A stretch of 18,915 bases of DNA, taken from positions 1 through 18,915 of the forward strand of contig CAJXTO010000011.1 of assembly GCA_913061245.1 (NCBI GenBank), given 5' to 3'. The position numbers and the translations under genes are program-made. Source of the stretch: an uncultured Oceanospirillales bacterium (GTDB lineage: Bacteria; Pseudomonadota; Gammaproteobacteria; Pseudomonadales; Litorivicinaceae). This document shows, one piece after another, positions 7,092 to 15,663 of the stretch; within the stretch, counting starts at the first letter, position 1, and each line of letters starts with the position of its first letter. Below the pieces are notes generated by a model, which was given only the letters and a program-made list of their open reading frames with translations, did not search any database and was not told the origin of the DNA.

Positions 7092-7886
7092 GTGACAACC
7101 GAAGCTTTTGTTGAGATTAAAGACGTTGTATTTCGTCGTGATCAGCGTGTGATCTACGATGGACTGACGGCATCAGTTCCTCGCGGGAAGATAACAGCGA
7201 TCGTTGGCCCGTCAGGGACCGGAAAAACAACGTTACTCCGTCTGATCGGTGGGCAATTAAAGCCTGAGTCTGGTGATGTGCGAGTGGATGGCTTGTCCGT
7301 TCAGTCGTTAAAGCGCTCAGCCCTGTTTGATCTTAGAAAGCGCATGGGCATGCTATTTCAGTCAGGCGCTTTATTTGCAGAGCTCAGCGTATTTGAAAAT
7401 GTAGCGTTTCCTCTGAGAGTTCACACGGATCTTGATGACGATCTGATCCGCCTCGTTGTCTTGATGAAATTAGAAGCCGTTGGACTTCGTGGTGCTGTCG
7501 ATTTGATGCCATCTGAATTATCCGGTGGAATGCAGCGTCGTGTGGCTCTCGCGCGGGCGATTGCTCTTGATCCCGAAATGATCATGTACGATGAGCCTTT
7601 TGTTGGTCAGGATCCGATTGGCTTGGGCGTTTTGCTCGCATTGGTCAAGCAATTGAATCAAGCGCTCGGCTTAACGTCATTGGTCGTTTCGCACGATCTC
7701 CAAGAAACGCTTTCCATTGCTGATCATGTGATCATGATTGCGAACAACCGGGTTGCTTTTCAGGGATCACCAGAAGTCATGCAAGCCTCGGATGACCCGT
7801 TGGTACATCAGTTTCTTCATGGTAGTCCGGATGGTCCTGTGCGATTCCATTTTCCAGCACCGTCACTTGAGGATGCCCTGTCATGA
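7092..7886 (+). CDS. mlaF: MlaF, ATPase of the Mla phospholipid ABC transporter
   Basis: This is a 264-residue ABC ATPase starting with GTG. An in-frame stop five codons upstream (7077-7079) makes this GTG the first usable start. Motifs are Walker A GPSGTGKT (39-46), Q-loop Q90, signature LSGGM (143-147) and Walker B MIMYDE (163-168), followed by PFVGQDPIGLGVL, a hallmark of MlaF/Ttg2A. It powers MlaFEDB, which moves phospholipids between the inner membrane and MlaC and keeps the outer leaflet of the outer membrane free of them. The stop overlaps the mlaE start (ATGA). The ribosome site is weak, so expression may be modest. Confidence 0.97.
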   Translation: MTTEAFVEIKDVVFRRDQRVIYDGLTASVPRGKITAIVGPSGTGKTTLLRLIGGQLKPESGDVRVDGLSVQSLKRSALFDLRKRMGMLFQSGALFAELSVFENVAFPLRVHTDLDDDLIRLVVLMKLEAVGLRGAVDLMPSELSGGMQRRVALARAIALDPEMIMYDEPFVGQDPIGLGVLLALVKQLNQALGLTSLVVSHDLQETLSIADHVIMIANNRVAFQGSPEVMQASDDPLVHQFLHGSPDGPVRFHFPAPSLEDALS

Positions 7887-8665
7887 TGAATTGGATTGCA
7901 GGAATCGGGCGCTCGACGCTCTCGCAATTGTCCGATCTCGGACGGGCTACACTGATTTTGATGCAGGCTATTGTTGGTCGGTCGAACGTCGGGGTCCATT
8001 GGCGACTGACTGTTGACCAGATCCATGCTGTTGGCGTGTTGTCGCTCAGTATTATTATTGTTAGCGGTTTGTTTATCGGCATGGTGCTTGGGCTCCAAGG
8101 CTATACCATCCTGACAGATTACGGCAGCGAGCAGGCGCTTGGGCAAATGGTGGCGCTGTCGCTAACGCGAGAGCTGGGGCCCGTGGTCACTGCATTGTTA
8201 TTCGCAGGTCGAGCAGGCTCAGCCTTAACAGCTGAAATTGGTTTGATGAAGGCGACTGAACAACTTGCGAGTCTCGAGATGATCGGTGTTGATCCATTGA
8301 GGCGAGTTGTAGCACCGAGATTTTGGGCGGGCGTCATCAGCCTGCCGATTCTTTCACTTATTTTTGTGAGTGTTGGATGTTTGGGTGGTGCTCTTGTTGG
8401 TGTGAGTTGGCTCGGCGTGGATTCAGGATCATTCTGGTCAAACATGCAAGCCTCGGTCGATTTTTCCGATGATGTATTTAACGGCATCATCAAATCGGTA
8501 GTATTTGCGGTAGTTGTGACATGGATTGCTGTTTACCAAGGATATGATTTGGTTCCAACTTCGGAAGGAATCGCGCGGGCAACGACCAAAACAGTAGTGT
8601 ATGCGTCGTTGGCTGTGCTCGGTCTGGACTTTTTCCTGACCGCAGTAATGTTTGGGGAGATTTAA
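7883..8665 (+). CDS. mlaE: MlaE, permease of the Mla phospholipid transporter
   Basis: The protein has 260 residues with about five to six membrane segments and the MlaE/permease domain signature (RELGPVVTALLFAGRAGSA, then EIGLMKATEQLASLEMIGVDP). Two MlaE subunits form the membrane core through which MlaF works with the MlaD hexamer. There are two adjacent ATG codons; the first overlaps the mlaF stop and is the one used here, but starting one codon later would change little. The stop TAA directly abuts the mlaD start. Length and signature are normal. Confidence 0.97.
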   Translation: MMNWIAGIGRSTLSQLSDLGRATLILMQAIVGRSNVGVHWRLTVDQIHAVGVLSLSIIIVSGLFIGMVLGLQGYTILTDYGSEQALGQMVALSLTRELGPVVTALLFAGRAGSALTAEIGLMKATEQLASLEMIGVDPLRRVVAPRFWAGVISLPILSLIFVSVGCLGGALVGVSWLGVDSGSFWSNMQASVDFSDDVFNGIIKSVVFAVVVTWIAVYQGYDLVPTSEGIARATTKTVVYASLAVLGLDFFLTAVMFGEI

Positions 8666-9127
8666 GTGTATTCGCGTCGTTTAGAATTGAGTGTCGGAGC
8701 TTTTGTTTTACTAGGTGCGCTTTGCCTCGCTTTCTTAGCACTTGAGGTCAGCGGTCTCACGCAAACAGGTGATACTGGGTCCTATCGGTTGAGTGCTCGT
8801 TTCGATAACGTGGCTGGTTTGACGACTCGTGCGAAGGTGAGTGCCGCCGGCGTGACGGTCGGCCGTGTGGTTGGTATCCGCTATGATGAGACGACTGCGG
8901 GGGCGATTGTTGATATGGAAATTAGTCAGGATTTTGCTCAATTCTCTGAAGATACCTCGGCATCTATTCTGACCGCTGGCCTTCTCGGTGAGAAATATAT
9001 TGGCCTGATGACAGGCGGCGATCCAAGTAACCTGAAAGATGGTGATGTCATTTACGATACGCAGTCGGCGATCGTTCTTGAGGAATTAATCGGAAAGTTT
9101 TTGCTGAATATGAGTAGTGACAAATGA
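8666..9127 (+). CDS. mlaD: MlaD, MCE-domain substrate-binding subunit of the Mla transporter
   Basis: The protein has 153 residues. A single N-terminal membrane helix (about residues 8-28) is followed by one MCE domain (about 38-115) with FDNVAGLTTRAKVSAAGVTVGRV. MlaD forms a hexameric ring in the periplasm that passes phospholipid between MlaE and MlaC. The start is a GTG that abuts the mlaE stop, with a GGGGAGA ribosome site 5 nt upstream, so the GTG is well supported. The gene overlaps mlaC by 4 nt. The size matches single-MCE MlaD proteins such as Ttg2C. Confidence 0.96.
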   Translation: MYSRRLELSVGAFVLLGALCLAFLALEVSGLTQTGDTGSYRLSARFDNVAGLTTRAKVSAAGVTVGRVVGIRYDETTAGAIVDMEISQDFAQFSEDTSASILTAGLLGEKYIGLMTGGDPSNLKDGDVIYDTQSAIVLEELIGKFLLNMSSDK

Positions 9128-9732
9128 AAATCTGGTTAGCGAGTTGTTTAGCTCTTCTGCTGTCATTCAATGTCTTTGCAGAGAGCGATCCAAAGGCAGT
9201 CGTTGAGCCTTTGAAAATTGCACGCGACACGTTTTATCTAGATGTGTCGAAGTTTCAGGAAGGGAAGCTGACAGAAGAAGAGTTGGTGACTCGTATCTCT
9301 GAGCAGTTTGCACCTTTAATCAATGATCGGACTGTTGCGCTTCGTGTGATGGGGCGTTTCGCCCGTCAAGCGACTGAGGCCGAGCGCGATCGATTCACTG
9401 ATCGTTTGGAATCAAGCCTTGTCGATGCCTACGCACGCGGATTGGCAGCGTATGGTGGAGAGCAGCTGGTGTTGCCTGAAGAAGGTGTGATTCTAAAGCC
9501 GGGTCGTGCGATGGTTGAAGCGCGTTTGGAAAGCCCAGGCCGTGAAGCATTGCCGATACAATTTGCGCTTGGTTTTGAGAAAGACAAAGGCTGGATGGTT
9601 GAGAACGTGGTCATCGCGGGGATCAACTTGGGTCTTACGTTGCGTAATCAATTTGCTGATCTTGTGAAGTCAACTGGTAGCGTTTCAGGTGCGATTGATT
9701 CCTGGTCTTTTGAGTCAGTGAGCGCTAACTAA
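9124..9732 (+). CDS. mlaC: MlaC, periplasmic phospholipid shuttle
   Basis: The protein has 202 residues. The N-terminus MKIWLASCLALLLSFNVFA is a signal peptide, probably cut before ESDP. The mature part belongs to the MlaC/Ttg2D family (Tol_Tol_Ttg2), with a conserved pattern around VALRVMGRFARQATEAERDRF. MlaC carries phospholipid between the outer-membrane MlaA complex and the MlaD ring. MlaA is not in the window, as is usual. The start overlaps the mlaD stop by 4 nt. Confidence 0.95.
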   Translation: MKIWLASCLALLLSFNVFAESDPKAVVEPLKIARDTFYLDVSKFQEGKLTEEELVTRISEQFAPLINDRTVALRVMGRFARQATEAERDRFTDRLESSLVDAYARGLAAYGGEQLVLPEEGVILKPGRAMVEARLESPGREALPIQFALGFEKDKGWMVENVVIAGINLGLTLRNQFADLVKSTGSVSGAIDSWSFESVSAN

Positions 9733-9734
9733 CC

Positions 9735-10010
9735 GTGTATACCGTAGAAGCGTCAGCCTACACAAAATCCTGGTCTGAGCTGAAGGCCTTGGGTGTTGAG
9801 GCAGTCAAGAGTGGTGAGACCAAAATTGATGTGAGCGCGTGGGACCATGCATCGAGCGCGCATTTAGCAGTCATGGTGTATTGGTGGAAATCTGCTCGCG
9901 AAATGAATCAGTCCCTTACGGTGACTGGTATGAATCCAACGTTTAAAACGCTAGCCGAACTTGGTGGCGTGATGTGTATTGAGACAGGAGAATCGGATGC
10001 TGGCCACTGA
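9735..10010 (+). CDS. mlaB: MlaB, STAS-domain regulatory subunit of the Mla transporter
   Basis: This is a 91-residue STAS-domain protein starting with GTG, 2 nt after the mlaC stop. The ribosome site is poor, so translation likely depends on mlaC. The STAS core IDVSAWDHASSAHLAVMVYW holds the loop that contacts MlaF. By my alignment, the position of the conserved threonine of E. coli MlaB (Thr52) is Ser41 here; that is an eye alignment and not certain. MlaB stabilises the MlaF dimer and is needed for ATPase activity in E. coli. The gene overlaps the ibaG start by 14 nt. MlaB proteins diverge strongly, so the call leans on position as well as fold. Confidence 0.88.
   Translation: MYTVEASAYTKSWSELKALGVEAVKSGETKIDVSAWDHASSAHLAVMVYWWKSAREMNQSLTVTGMNPTFKTLAELGGVMCIETGESDAGH
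9986..9990 (+). promoter_or_regulatory. Ribosome-binding site fixing the ibaG start
   Basis: AGGAG lies 6 nt before the ATG at 9997, inside the 3' end of mlaB. The frame is also open from an ATG at 9979, but that start would come before this ribosome site and adds six residues not typical of the family. The start at 9997 is preferred. Confidence 0.75.
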
Positions 10011-10248
10011 AGTCCAAGCGTTATTGGAATCCAAAGACACTGGATGGACGTTTGCTGTGCAAGGTGAAGGACGTAATTTTCAAATTGAAGCAGTGAGCGA
10101 CGATTTTGAATCAATGACTCGAGTAAAGCGCCAGCAAGCAGTATTGCGTCTGATCGCAGACGAAATCGCGGAAGGAACATTGCACGCGATCACGGTCACG
10201 GCACTCACTCCAGAAGAAAAAACCAAACGCCAGGGACTGGGTATTTAA
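9997..10248 (+). CDS. ibaG: IbaG, BolA-family protein
   Basis: The protein has 83 residues and is a BolA-like domain. It shows the family pattern NFQIEAVSDDFESMTRVKRQQAVLRLI and the conserved histidine segment GTLHAITVTALTPEE. The usual glycine of the FEG loop is replaced (FESMTR), a mild departure. BolA proteins pair with monothiol glutaredoxins and bind iron-sulfur clusters; IbaG is linked to acid stress and, in Vibrio, to envelope integrity. It lies between mlaB and murA, the standard place. A gap of 2 nt separates it from murA. Confidence 0.95.
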   Translation: MLATEVQALLESKDTGWTFAVQGEGRNFQIEAVSDDFESMTRVKRQQAVLRLIADEIAEGTLHAITVTALTPEEKTKRQGLGI

Positions 10249-10250
10249 CT

Positions 10251-11513
10251 ATGGATCGTTTGTTAATTCGCGGCGGGCGTCAGCTCAGCGGTGAGGTCAA
10301 AGTGAGTGGCGCGAAAAACGCAGCGCTCCCTATTTTAGCGACTGCATTGATGGTCCCTGGCAAGGTTCGTTTTGAGAATTTGCCGCATTTGAATGATGTC
10401 ACCACCATGCTCCAGCTACTGGGGCGTATGGGTGTTGAAGTATTGCTTGATGACACCGGCTCAGTTGAACTTGATGCATCGCACATGAATTCGATTGTCG
10501 CGCCATACGATCTGGTGCGTACGATGCGCGCGAGTATTGTTGTCCTTGGTCCGTTGCTTGCCAGAGCGCACGAAGCTGAAGTCTCGTTACCTGGCGGGTG
10601 TGCAATTGGAGCGCGGCCCGTCAATTTGCACGTCAAAGCACTTGAACGATTGGGTGTGGAATTTGAGGTCACAGACGGTTACATCAAAGGACGCGCCCCT
10701 GGTGGCTTGGTTGGCGGAAAAGTCTTGTTTGAAAAAATCACAGTGACTGGAACAGAAAACGTATTGATGGCGGCAGCTCTCGCAAAGGGTGAGACCATCA
10801 TCGAGAATGCAGCACGTGAACCCGAAGTGTCAGACCTCGCAGATTGCTTGGTTGCGCTCGGCGCGAAAATCGAAGGGATCGGTTCGGATACGTTATGTAT
10901 TCAAGGTGTTGAACAACTGCACGGTGGTACACATCGAATCATCCCTGATCGGATTGAAGCGGGTACATTTCTAGTGGCTGCAGCTGCGACCGGTGGTTCA
11001 TGCACCTTGACGGATTGTGAGCCAAAGCACATGGATGCAACGCTTTTGAAGCTTGAAGAAGCTGGCGCCCATATTGACCGAACTGACACCACGATTTCTC
11101 TCGATATGCAGGGTCGTCGTCCTAAGGCAGTTGATATCACCACTGTTGAATATCCTGGTTTCGCGACAGATATGCAGGCGCAATTCGTTGCCTTAAATGC
11201 AGTTGCGGAAGGGTCCGGTCGGGTGACTGAGACCATTTTTGAAAATCGGATGATGCACATTCCTGAAATGCAGCGCATGGGTGCAAAGATTGATTTGCAT
11301 GGAGCGACCGCAAGCACCACCGGTGTCGACCGCTTGAAAGGTGCTCCAGTGATGAGTACCGATCTACGTGCTTCGGCGTCACTCGTGATCGCGGGTCTCG
11401 TCGCAGATGGTGAGACTGTGGTCGACCGTGTGTATCACATCGATCGAGGATACGAGCGGATCGAAGAAAAACTACGCCGGCTCGGTGCGGATATCGAACG
11501 GGTGCGGGTATGA
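10251..11513 (+). CDS. murA: MurA, UDP-N-acetylglucosamine 1-carboxyvinyltransferase
   Basis: The protein has 420 residues, the standard length. It has the two-domain EPSP-synthase fold with VSGAKNAALP near the N-terminus (Lys22, Asn23 bind substrate). The catalytic cysteine Cys117 sits in SLPGGCAIGARPVNLH; a cysteine there, as opposed to aspartate, predicts sensitivity to fosfomycin. MurA transfers enolpyruvate from PEP to UDP-GlcNAc, the first committed step of peptidoglycan synthesis. Its stop overlaps the hisG start by 4 nt, so a cell-wall gene is coupled to histidine synthesis, as in Pseudomonas. Confidence 0.98.
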   Translation: MDRLLIRGGRQLSGEVKVSGAKNAALPILATALMVPGKVRFENLPHLNDVTTMLQLLGRMGVEVLLDDTGSVELDASHMNSIVAPYDLVRTMRASIVVLGPLLARAHEAEVSLPGGCAIGARPVNLHVKALERLGVEFEVTDGYIKGRAPGGLVGGKVLFEKITVTGTENVLMAAALAKGETIIENAAREPEVSDLADCLVALGAKIEGIGSDTLCIQGVEQLHGGTHRIIPDRIEAGTFLVAAAATGGSCTLTDCEPKHMDATLLKLEEAGAHIDRTDTTISLDMQGRRPKAVDITTVEYPGFATDMQAQFVALNAVAEGSGRVTETIFENRMMHIPEMQRMGAKIDLHGATASTTGVDRLKGAPVMSTDLRASASLVIAGLVADGETVVDRVYHIDRGYERIEEKLRRLGADIERVRV

Positions 11514-12157
11514 GCCAACCACTCACCTTTGCGCTCGCCAAGGGACGGTTATTAGAAGAAACACTTCCGTTACTCGCTGAGCTCGGTATTGAGCCAAGTG
11601 AGTCGCTGACGGGAAGCCGCAAGCTGATGTTCGAAACCAATCGTCCGGATGTGCGGTTGCTTGTCCTTCGAGCGACTGATGTGCCGCCCTATGTTGAGCG
11701 TGGCGGCGCACACCTAGGTATTGCCGGCAAAGACACGTTATTGGAATACGGCTCTGATATGTTGTGTGAACCTGTCGATCTTCAGTTATCGAAGTGTCGA
11801 TTAATGACTGCAACGAAGAAAGGCGAGGAGCTTCCGGCAACTGGTCGAATCCGTGTTGCAACAAAGTATGTGAATGTGGCGCGCCAGTATTTTGCGTCGC
11901 AAGGCCGTCAAATCGATCCAATCAAACTCTATGGGGCAATGGAGCTCGCTCCGATTGTGGGTTTGGCTGATGTCATTGTTGATGTTGTAGATACCGGGAA
12001 TACTCTGAAAGCCAATGGGCTTGAAGCGAAGGATTTGATCGCGCATTCGAGTGCACGACTCGTCGTTTCTCGGGTTGCAATGAAGACGCGCCACCAACAT
12101 ATAGCTCCTATGATTGAACGACTGAATGAATGGGTGAAAACTCAGAATGCAACTTAA
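11510..12157 (+). CDS. hisG: HisG, ATP phosphoribosyltransferase catalytic subunit (short form)
   Basis: The protein has 215 residues, the short HisG_S form that lacks the C-terminal regulatory domain found in the roughly 300-residue E. coli enzyme. The N-terminus LTFALAKGRLLEETLPLL and the PRPP-binding segment DVVDTGNTLKANGL (residues 158-171) are clear. It joins ATP and PRPP to start histidine synthesis. Short forms need the regulatory partner HisZ, a histidyl-tRNA synthetase paralogue, for activity and histidine feedback; no hisZ is in the window. The start overlaps murA by 4 nt and the end overlaps hisD by 11 nt. Confidence 0.96.
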   Translation: MSQPLTFALAKGRLLEETLPLLAELGIEPSESLTGSRKLMFETNRPDVRLLVLRATDVPPYVERGGAHLGIAGKDTLLEYGSDMLCEPVDLQLSKCRLMTATKKGEELPATGRIRVATKYVNVARQYFASQGRQIDPIKLYGAMELAPIVGLADVIVDVVDTGNTLKANGLEAKDLIAHSSARLVVSRVAMKTRHQHIAPMIERLNEWVKTQNAT

Positions 12158-13454
12158 GCCTGTCTCGCTAACGACTCGTGATGACAATTTTGAAGCACGC
12201 TTAACAGAACTCACGGCTTGGGAGTCAGTGAGTGATCTGAGTCGTCAGACGCGTGTTTCTGAAATTATCCAAGCGGTTCGATCTGAGGGTGACGAAGCGC
12301 TTGTCCGTTTGACCCGCGAGCTTGATCACAACCCAGTGAACTCAGCATCTGATCTTGTTTTAGATACATCTGATCTTGAAGCGGCATTTCATGGCCTATC
12401 CGATGATTTGAAGGCTGCTTTGACGACAGCACGTGATCGTGTCTGGGCGTTCCATGAGGCACAGAAAGAATCCAGTTGGCGCTTACCCGACCAAGGCGAT
12501 GGAGTCATCCTCGGACAGGAAGTCAGACCAATGAGTCGAGTTGGGCTTTATGTGCCAGGTGGGAAAGCGACTTATCCATCATCTGTGTTGATGAATGCAA
12601 TTCCAGCCAAAGTTGCAGGAGTGCCGCTCGTGCAGATGGTCGTTCCCGCACCACAAGGCGAGCTCAATCCAGTGGTATTGGCTGCTGCTTATCTCGCTAA
12701 GGTTGATCGTGTTGTGACCGTAGGAGGTGCGCAAGCGGTTGCGGCCTTGGCTTACGGAACCGAGAGTGTTTTGCCGGTTGATAAAATTGTCGGCCCCGGA
12801 AATGCATGGGTTGCGACTGCAAAACGACAGGTTTTTGGAAAGGTGGGGATCGATATGATCGCAGGACCATCTGAAATCCTTGTCTATGTTGAGCCACCAA
12901 TGAATCCTGATTGGGTTGCCATGGATCTCTTCAGTCAAGCCGAGCACGACGAAGACGCGCAACCGATCCTTGTGCATTGCGATTCTGCATTTGCAGCTGC
13001 CGTTTTGGATTCGATGAACCGGCTTTTGCCGACACTTGAGCGGGCGTCAATTATTGAGCAATCAATTAATAACCGGTGTGTCTTTATTGAGGCATCGGAT
13101 CGCTCAGATGCGCTTGCCGTCATTAACCGTGTGGCGCCAGAACACTTAGAATTGTGTGTCGATGATCCTGAATCCATGTTGCCCGAGATTCAGCATGCGG
13201 GCGCAATCTTCATGGGTCGCCATACGCCTGAAGCACTCGGTGATTATTGTGCGGGTCCAAACCACGTGTTGCCGACGTCTGGGACAGCGCGTTTTGCATC
13301 GCCTTTGGGGGTTTACGACTTCATCAAGCGCTCATCGGTGATTCACTGCTCTGCGGATGGATCGAAAACGATCGCAGGGGTCGCATCGACTCTGGCCCAT
13401 TCTGAGGGCCTGACTGCTCATGCGCGCTCAGCCGAGTACCGTCGTGACGCGTGA
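12147..13454 (+). CDS. hisD: HisD, histidinol dehydrogenase
   Basis: The protein has 435 residues, the normal length. It shows GLYVPGGKATYPSSVLMNAIPAKVAGV, the VGPGNAWVATAKR segment, and FSQAEHDEDAQ. By comparison with E. coli, the zinc ligands are Gln264, His267, Asp366 and His426, and the catalytic pair is Glu332-His333 in RVAPEHLEL. It oxidises L-histidinol to L-histidine in two NAD-dependent steps, the last of the pathway. The start overlaps hisG by 11 nt, and the 3' end overlaps hisC by 35 nt if the hisC ATG is used. Confidence 0.97.
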   Translation: MQLKPVSLTTRDDNFEARLTELTAWESVSDLSRQTRVSEIIQAVRSEGDEALVRLTRELDHNPVNSASDLVLDTSDLEAAFHGLSDDLKAALTTARDRVWAFHEAQKESSWRLPDQGDGVILGQEVRPMSRVGLYVPGGKATYPSSVLMNAIPAKVAGVPLVQMVVPAPQGELNPVVLAAAYLAKVDRVVTVGGAQAVAALAYGTESVLPVDKIVGPGNAWVATAKRQVFGKVGIDMIAGPSEILVYVEPPMNPDWVAMDLFSQAEHDEDAQPILVHCDSAFAAAVLDSMNRLLPTLERASIIEQSINNRCVFIEASDRSDALAVINRVAPEHLELCVDDPESMLPEIQHAGAIFMGRHTPEALGDYCAGPNHVLPTSGTARFASPLGVYDFIKRSSVIHCSADGSKTIAGVASTLAHSEGLTAHARSAEYRRDA

Positions 13455-14526
13455 CGAACTGATTCAAGCACTGATTCCAGACCGGGTGCGTCAAGGTGCT
13501 GCGTATCAGGTTCCTGATGCAACTGGCATGATCAAGCTGGATGCGATGGAGAATCCATACACCTGGCCTCAATCATTACGCGATGCGCTTGCGCATCGGT
13601 TGGCCGACTGTGCATTGAACAGGTATCCAGATCCGCATGCAGAAGCGATCCGGGCACCTCTCAGGCAATGGATGCAAATCCCTGAGTCGCTCGGTCTTTT
13701 ATTTGGAAATGGTTCTGATGAGATCATCGCACTATTGATATCGAATCTCATTGGCACAGGTCGCAGTGTCTGCGCGCCGGATCCAAGTTTTGTCATGTTT
13801 CAGGTGCTTGCAAACCAATACACGGTTCCATTCCGCGCACTACCACTCGACTCCGAGTTCGATATTGATATCGATGGGTGGATGGATGGCCTGATGGAAG
13901 CTGATCCCGCACTGATCTTCATCCCGCAACCAAATAATCCAACTGGGAATCTATTTTCCAAAGATCGGCTGACACAGATCGTGGAGTCGACACAGGCGTT
14001 GATCGTTATTGATGAGGCCTACACCGCATTTACTGATGCTGATTATCTGGATTGGGCGGTCCGTTATCCTAATGTTGTTGTGATGCGGACACTGTCTAAA
14101 GTGGGTTTAGCAGGCAGTCGGTTTGGAATGTTGATTGGACATCCAGATTGGATTGTTGAGTTCGACAAAATCAGATTGCCATACAACATCAATGTCATGT
14201 CTCAAACAGCTGTCCAGTTCGCGCTTGAGCACGCATCAACCCTTGAAGAGCAGAGCCGGAGGATTCGAGACGAACGTACTCGCCTCACAGCGCTTCTTGC
14301 TCAGCGTGGTTATACCGTATGGCCATCTGAAGCCAACTTTGTCGTTGTGGAATGCGGAGATCAGTCTGCTCGCACACTTTTCGAGGGACTTAAGCAGCAT
14401 CGAATCCTCGTGAAATGCTTAGATGGGTCACACCCACGGTTGGCGAACACGTTACGCCTGACAGTGGGTACTCCTGAAGAGTCTGATGCGCTATTAGCCG
14501 CGCTCGATCAGCTAGTTAGCAGCTGA
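13420..14526 (+). CDS. hisC: HisC, histidinol-phosphate aminotransferase
   Basis: The protein has 368 residues and is a PLP-dependent fold-type I aminotransferase. Visible features are LDAMENPYTWP near the N-terminus, LLFGNGSDEII for PLP phosphate binding, PNNPTG (171-176), VIDEAY with Asp198, and the PLP lysine Lys227 in RTLSKVGLAGSRFG. It converts imidazole-acetol phosphate to histidinol phosphate. The ATG at 13420 has GAGGG about 11 nt upstream. A GTG at 13444 would leave an 11-nt overlap with hisD, the same as between hisG and hisD, and remains possible. The 3' end overlaps the oppositely oriented degS by 15 nt. Confidence 0.96.
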   Translation: MRAQPSTVVTRDELIQALIPDRVRQGAAYQVPDATGMIKLDAMENPYTWPQSLRDALAHRLADCALNRYPDPHAEAIRAPLRQWMQIPESLGLLFGNGSDEIIALLISNLIGTGRSVCAPDPSFVMFQVLANQYTVPFRALPLDSEFDIDIDGWMDGLMEADPALIFIPQPNNPTGNLFSKDRLTQIVESTQALIVIDEAYTAFTDADYLDWAVRYPNVVVMRTLSKVGLAGSRFGMLIGHPDWIVEFDKIRLPYNINVMSQTAVQFALEHASTLEEQSRRIRDERTRLTALLAQRGYTVWPSEANFVVVECGDQSARTLFEGLKQHRILVKCLDGSHPRLANTLRLTVGTPEESDALLAALDQLVSS

Positions 14527-15663
14527 GTTCGGACGCTGCCCAACCAGTATTACGCGTTCGATCGTTTGGCCATCACGTAACAACTTCACGGGGATTTCAG
14601 TTCCTGGCTCAAAGTCTGCCACTTGGTTCATTGCAGCGCGTCCATCAGTAATTTTTTGACCATTCATATGGGTCAAAATATCTCCTGGAAGAATGTCAGC
14701 GTTTGCGGCAGGGCCTCTGCGATAGACCCCAGAGATCAGAACGCCCGCGTTTTTGCTGACACCGAAAGATCGGGCTAACTCATCGGTTAGAGGTTGTGTC
14801 TCGACACCAATCCAACCACGGATGACCTGTCCATGATCAATTAGCTCCTGCATGATGTCGGTCGCGATCGATGCAGGAATCGCAAATCCAATGCCATTGG
14901 AGCCACCGCTTCGCGTGAAGATAGCCGTATTGATTCCGATCAGTTCACCGCGAACGTTGATCAATGCGCCGCCTGAGTTACCTGGATTAATTGCAGCATC
15001 TGTTTGGATAAAGTTCTCATAATTTGTGACGCCAACCTGATTGCGCCCGGTCGCGCTCAAAATACCCATCGTCACTGTCTGACCCACTCCGAAGGGATTA
15101 CCAATTGCAAAAACCAAATCGCCAACTCGACCCGGAGACGTTGTGAGAATGAGTTTCGGTAGATTATTCAGTTCGATTTTAAGAACTGCGATATCCGTAT
15201 CAGGGTCTGTTCCGACGACTGATGCTTGAGCAACTCGTCCATCTTTGAGTTCAACCACAATGTCGTCTGCTCCAGCGATCACATGATGGTTGGTTAAGAT
15301 GTATCCATTCCCGGATACGATCACGCCAGAACCGAGGCTGGATTCCATGCGCTTTCTGCGGGGCTCGCTCGGTAAATTGAAGAAATTTCGGAAAAATGGA
15401 TCGCGAGCAAGGGGGTGTGCCCGTGTCTCAACAATGGTCGTGGTGTAGACGTTGACGACAGCAGGCGCGGCTCGCTCCACCGCTGCTGCATAACTGACAG
15501 GTCCTTCTGAAGGGATCTGGCTCGGTATCGTACTGTTATCAACGATATTCAGTTCAACGCCGCGCGTTCGACCTGTTAATTCAGGAAACTCACGAATCAC
15601 CAAAAGAGCAATTAAAATCCCGGTAATGACAGGCCAGAGAATTCGCGTAATTTGTTGTAGCAT
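14512..15663 (-). CDS. degS: DegS/AlgW-type membrane-anchored serine protease with one PDZ domain
   Basis: The protein has 383 residues (E. coli DegS has 355). One N-terminal membrane helix (about residues 9-24) anchors it in the inner membrane. The trypsin-like domain has the triad His127 (TNHHV), Asp157 (DTDIAVLKI) and Ser230 (NPGNSGGAL). A single PDZ domain covers about 285-375, with RGWIGVETQPL at its start. HtrA proteins with two PDZ domains (DegP, DegQ) are excluded. In relatives DegS/AlgW senses misfolded porins through its PDZ domain and cuts the anti-sigma factor RseA/MucA, releasing sigma-E. The position next to hisC is like Pseudomonas algW. A CAGGA ribosome site lies 6 nt before the start. 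Confidence 0.93.
   Translation of the reverse strand: MLQQITRILWPVITGILIALLVIREFPELTGRTRGVELNIVDNSTIPSQIPSEGPVSYAAAVERAAPAVVNVYTTTIVETRAHPLARDPFFRNFFNLPSEPRRKRMESSLGSGVIVSGNGYILTNHHVIAGADDIVVELKDGRVAQASVVGTDPDTDIAVLKIELNNLPKLILTTSPGRVGDLVFAIGNPFGVGQTVTMGILSATGRNQVGVTNYENFIQTDAAINPGNSGGALINVRGELIGINTAIFTRSGGSNGIGFAIPASIATDIMQELIDHGQVIRGWIGVETQPLTDELARSFGVSKNAGVLISGVYRRGPAANADILPGDILTHMNGQKITDGRAAMNQVADFEPGTEIPVKLLRDGQTIERVILVGQRPNSAAN

Noticed and set aside
10901..11320. Antisense open frame of 139 codons inside murA
   Set aside because: Low-complexity Ser/Ala/Pro-rich translation typical of a shadow frame, opposite a clearly real gene.
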